Shown piece by piece: positions 6,260-6,382 of a DNA stretch of 6,382 nucleotides. The notes under the pieces are model-generated. The model was not told the origin of the DNA and made no database searches. It saw only the letters and a list, made by a program, of their open reading frames with translations. Made by a program: the position numbers and the translations under genes. Source of the DNA: Candidatus Sordicultor aquaticus (GTDB lineage Bacteria > Atribacterota > Atribacteria > Atribacterales > Caldatribacteriaceae); NCBI GenBank assembly GCA_018056825.1, contig JAGPEW010000041.1, positions 1 through 6,382 on the forward strand, given 5' to 3'. The stretch's first letter is position 1. Each line of letters begins with the position of its first letter.

Positions 6260-6275
6260 AAACTCTTTTTAAGAT

Positions 6276-6315
6276 ATTTTACCAGTAGATAACAAATAAT
6301 ACAAGAAAATTTTTT
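6276..6315 (-). promoter_or_regulatory. Extended -10 promoter with A/T-rich upstream element driving the five-gene operon
   Basis: On the minus strand TAAAAT (6281-6276) matches five of six bases of TATAAT and is preceded by TG one base upstream (6284-6283). TTGTAT (6304-6299) lies 17 bp further up as a weak -35. Directly upstream is AAAAAATTTT (6315-6306), resembling an UP element. The predicted start near 6269 leaves a leader of about 20 nt. This is a housekeeping-type promoter, so expression does not appear to need the ECF sigma factor encoded in the operon. Confidence 0.6.
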
Positions 6316-6382
6316 CTCTCCCCACCCTTCTAAAGACTCATCATGTCCCACAATTGCTTTCTGGACACTATTTATGATTAAC
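6316..6382. other. Upstream region at window edge, no gene supported
   Basis: This stretch holds a pyrimidine-rich tract on the plus strand (6311-6330) and a 5-bp inverted repeat, TGTCC (6344-6348) and GGACA (6363-6367), 14 nt apart. Short open frames cross it, but none has a ribosome-binding site or family-like sequence. A regulator site or the end of a neighbouring gene is possible but unproven. Confidence 0.3.

Noticed and set aside
6343..6381. 12-residue plus-strand ORF beginning with ATG at the right edge
   Set aside because: No ribosome-binding site and too short to support.
6210..6382. Minus-strand open frame entering from the window edge and ending near 6210, overlapping the zinc-ribbon gene start
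   Set aside because: It has no ATG, no recognisable family sequence, and would run through the promoter and ribosome-binding site of the next gene. Chance openness is the simpler explanation, although the end of an upstream gene cannot be fully excluded.

Overview
The window is compact, A+T-rich bacterial DNA holding nine protein-coding genes, almost no free intergenic space, and no RNA genes, mobile elements or CRISPR. Strong purine-rich ribosome-binding sites, GTG and TTG starts, a YlbF-family protein (typical of Bacillota and related lineages) and an RsrA-like zinc anti-sigma factor suggest a Gram-positive-type or deep-branching anaerobe-like bacterium. The genus cannot be told from the sequence.

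Left half, + strand (1-2991): the 3' end of a sugar ABC importer operon of the ribose/xylose (CUT2) type, with a periplasmic or lipoprotein-type binding protein (5' end outside the window), a double-domain ATPase and a permease. A perfect 48-nt palindrome sits between the binding-protein gene and the ATPase gene and probably sets the excess of binding protein over membrane complex. ATPase and permease overlap by 8 nt. No sugar-metabolism gene is present, so the substrate stays open.

Middle (2992-3478, + strand): a separate transcription unit with its own extended -10 promoter and a very short leader encodes a YlbF/YmcA-family protein from a GTG start. Its 3' end overlaps the 3' end of the convergent operon by 127 nt.

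Right half, - strand (6382 down to 3352): a tight five-gene operon, read in the order 101-aa zinc-ribbon protein, SigR-like ECF sigma factor, RsrA-like zinc anti-sigma factor, serine O-acetyltransferase (cysteine synthesis), and a two-helix membrane protein with a nine-cysteine cytoplasmic domain. An extended -10 promoter with an A/T-rich upstream element lies just before the first gene. Gene junctions are 15 nt, a 22-nt overlap, 13 nt and a 4-nt ATGA overlap, so co-translation is likely. The combination of a predicted redox-sensing sigma/anti-sigma switch, a cysteine biosynthesis enzyme and two metal-binding cysteine proteins suggests a thiol- or metal-homeostasis module. This is inference from gene content and is the most interesting part of the window.
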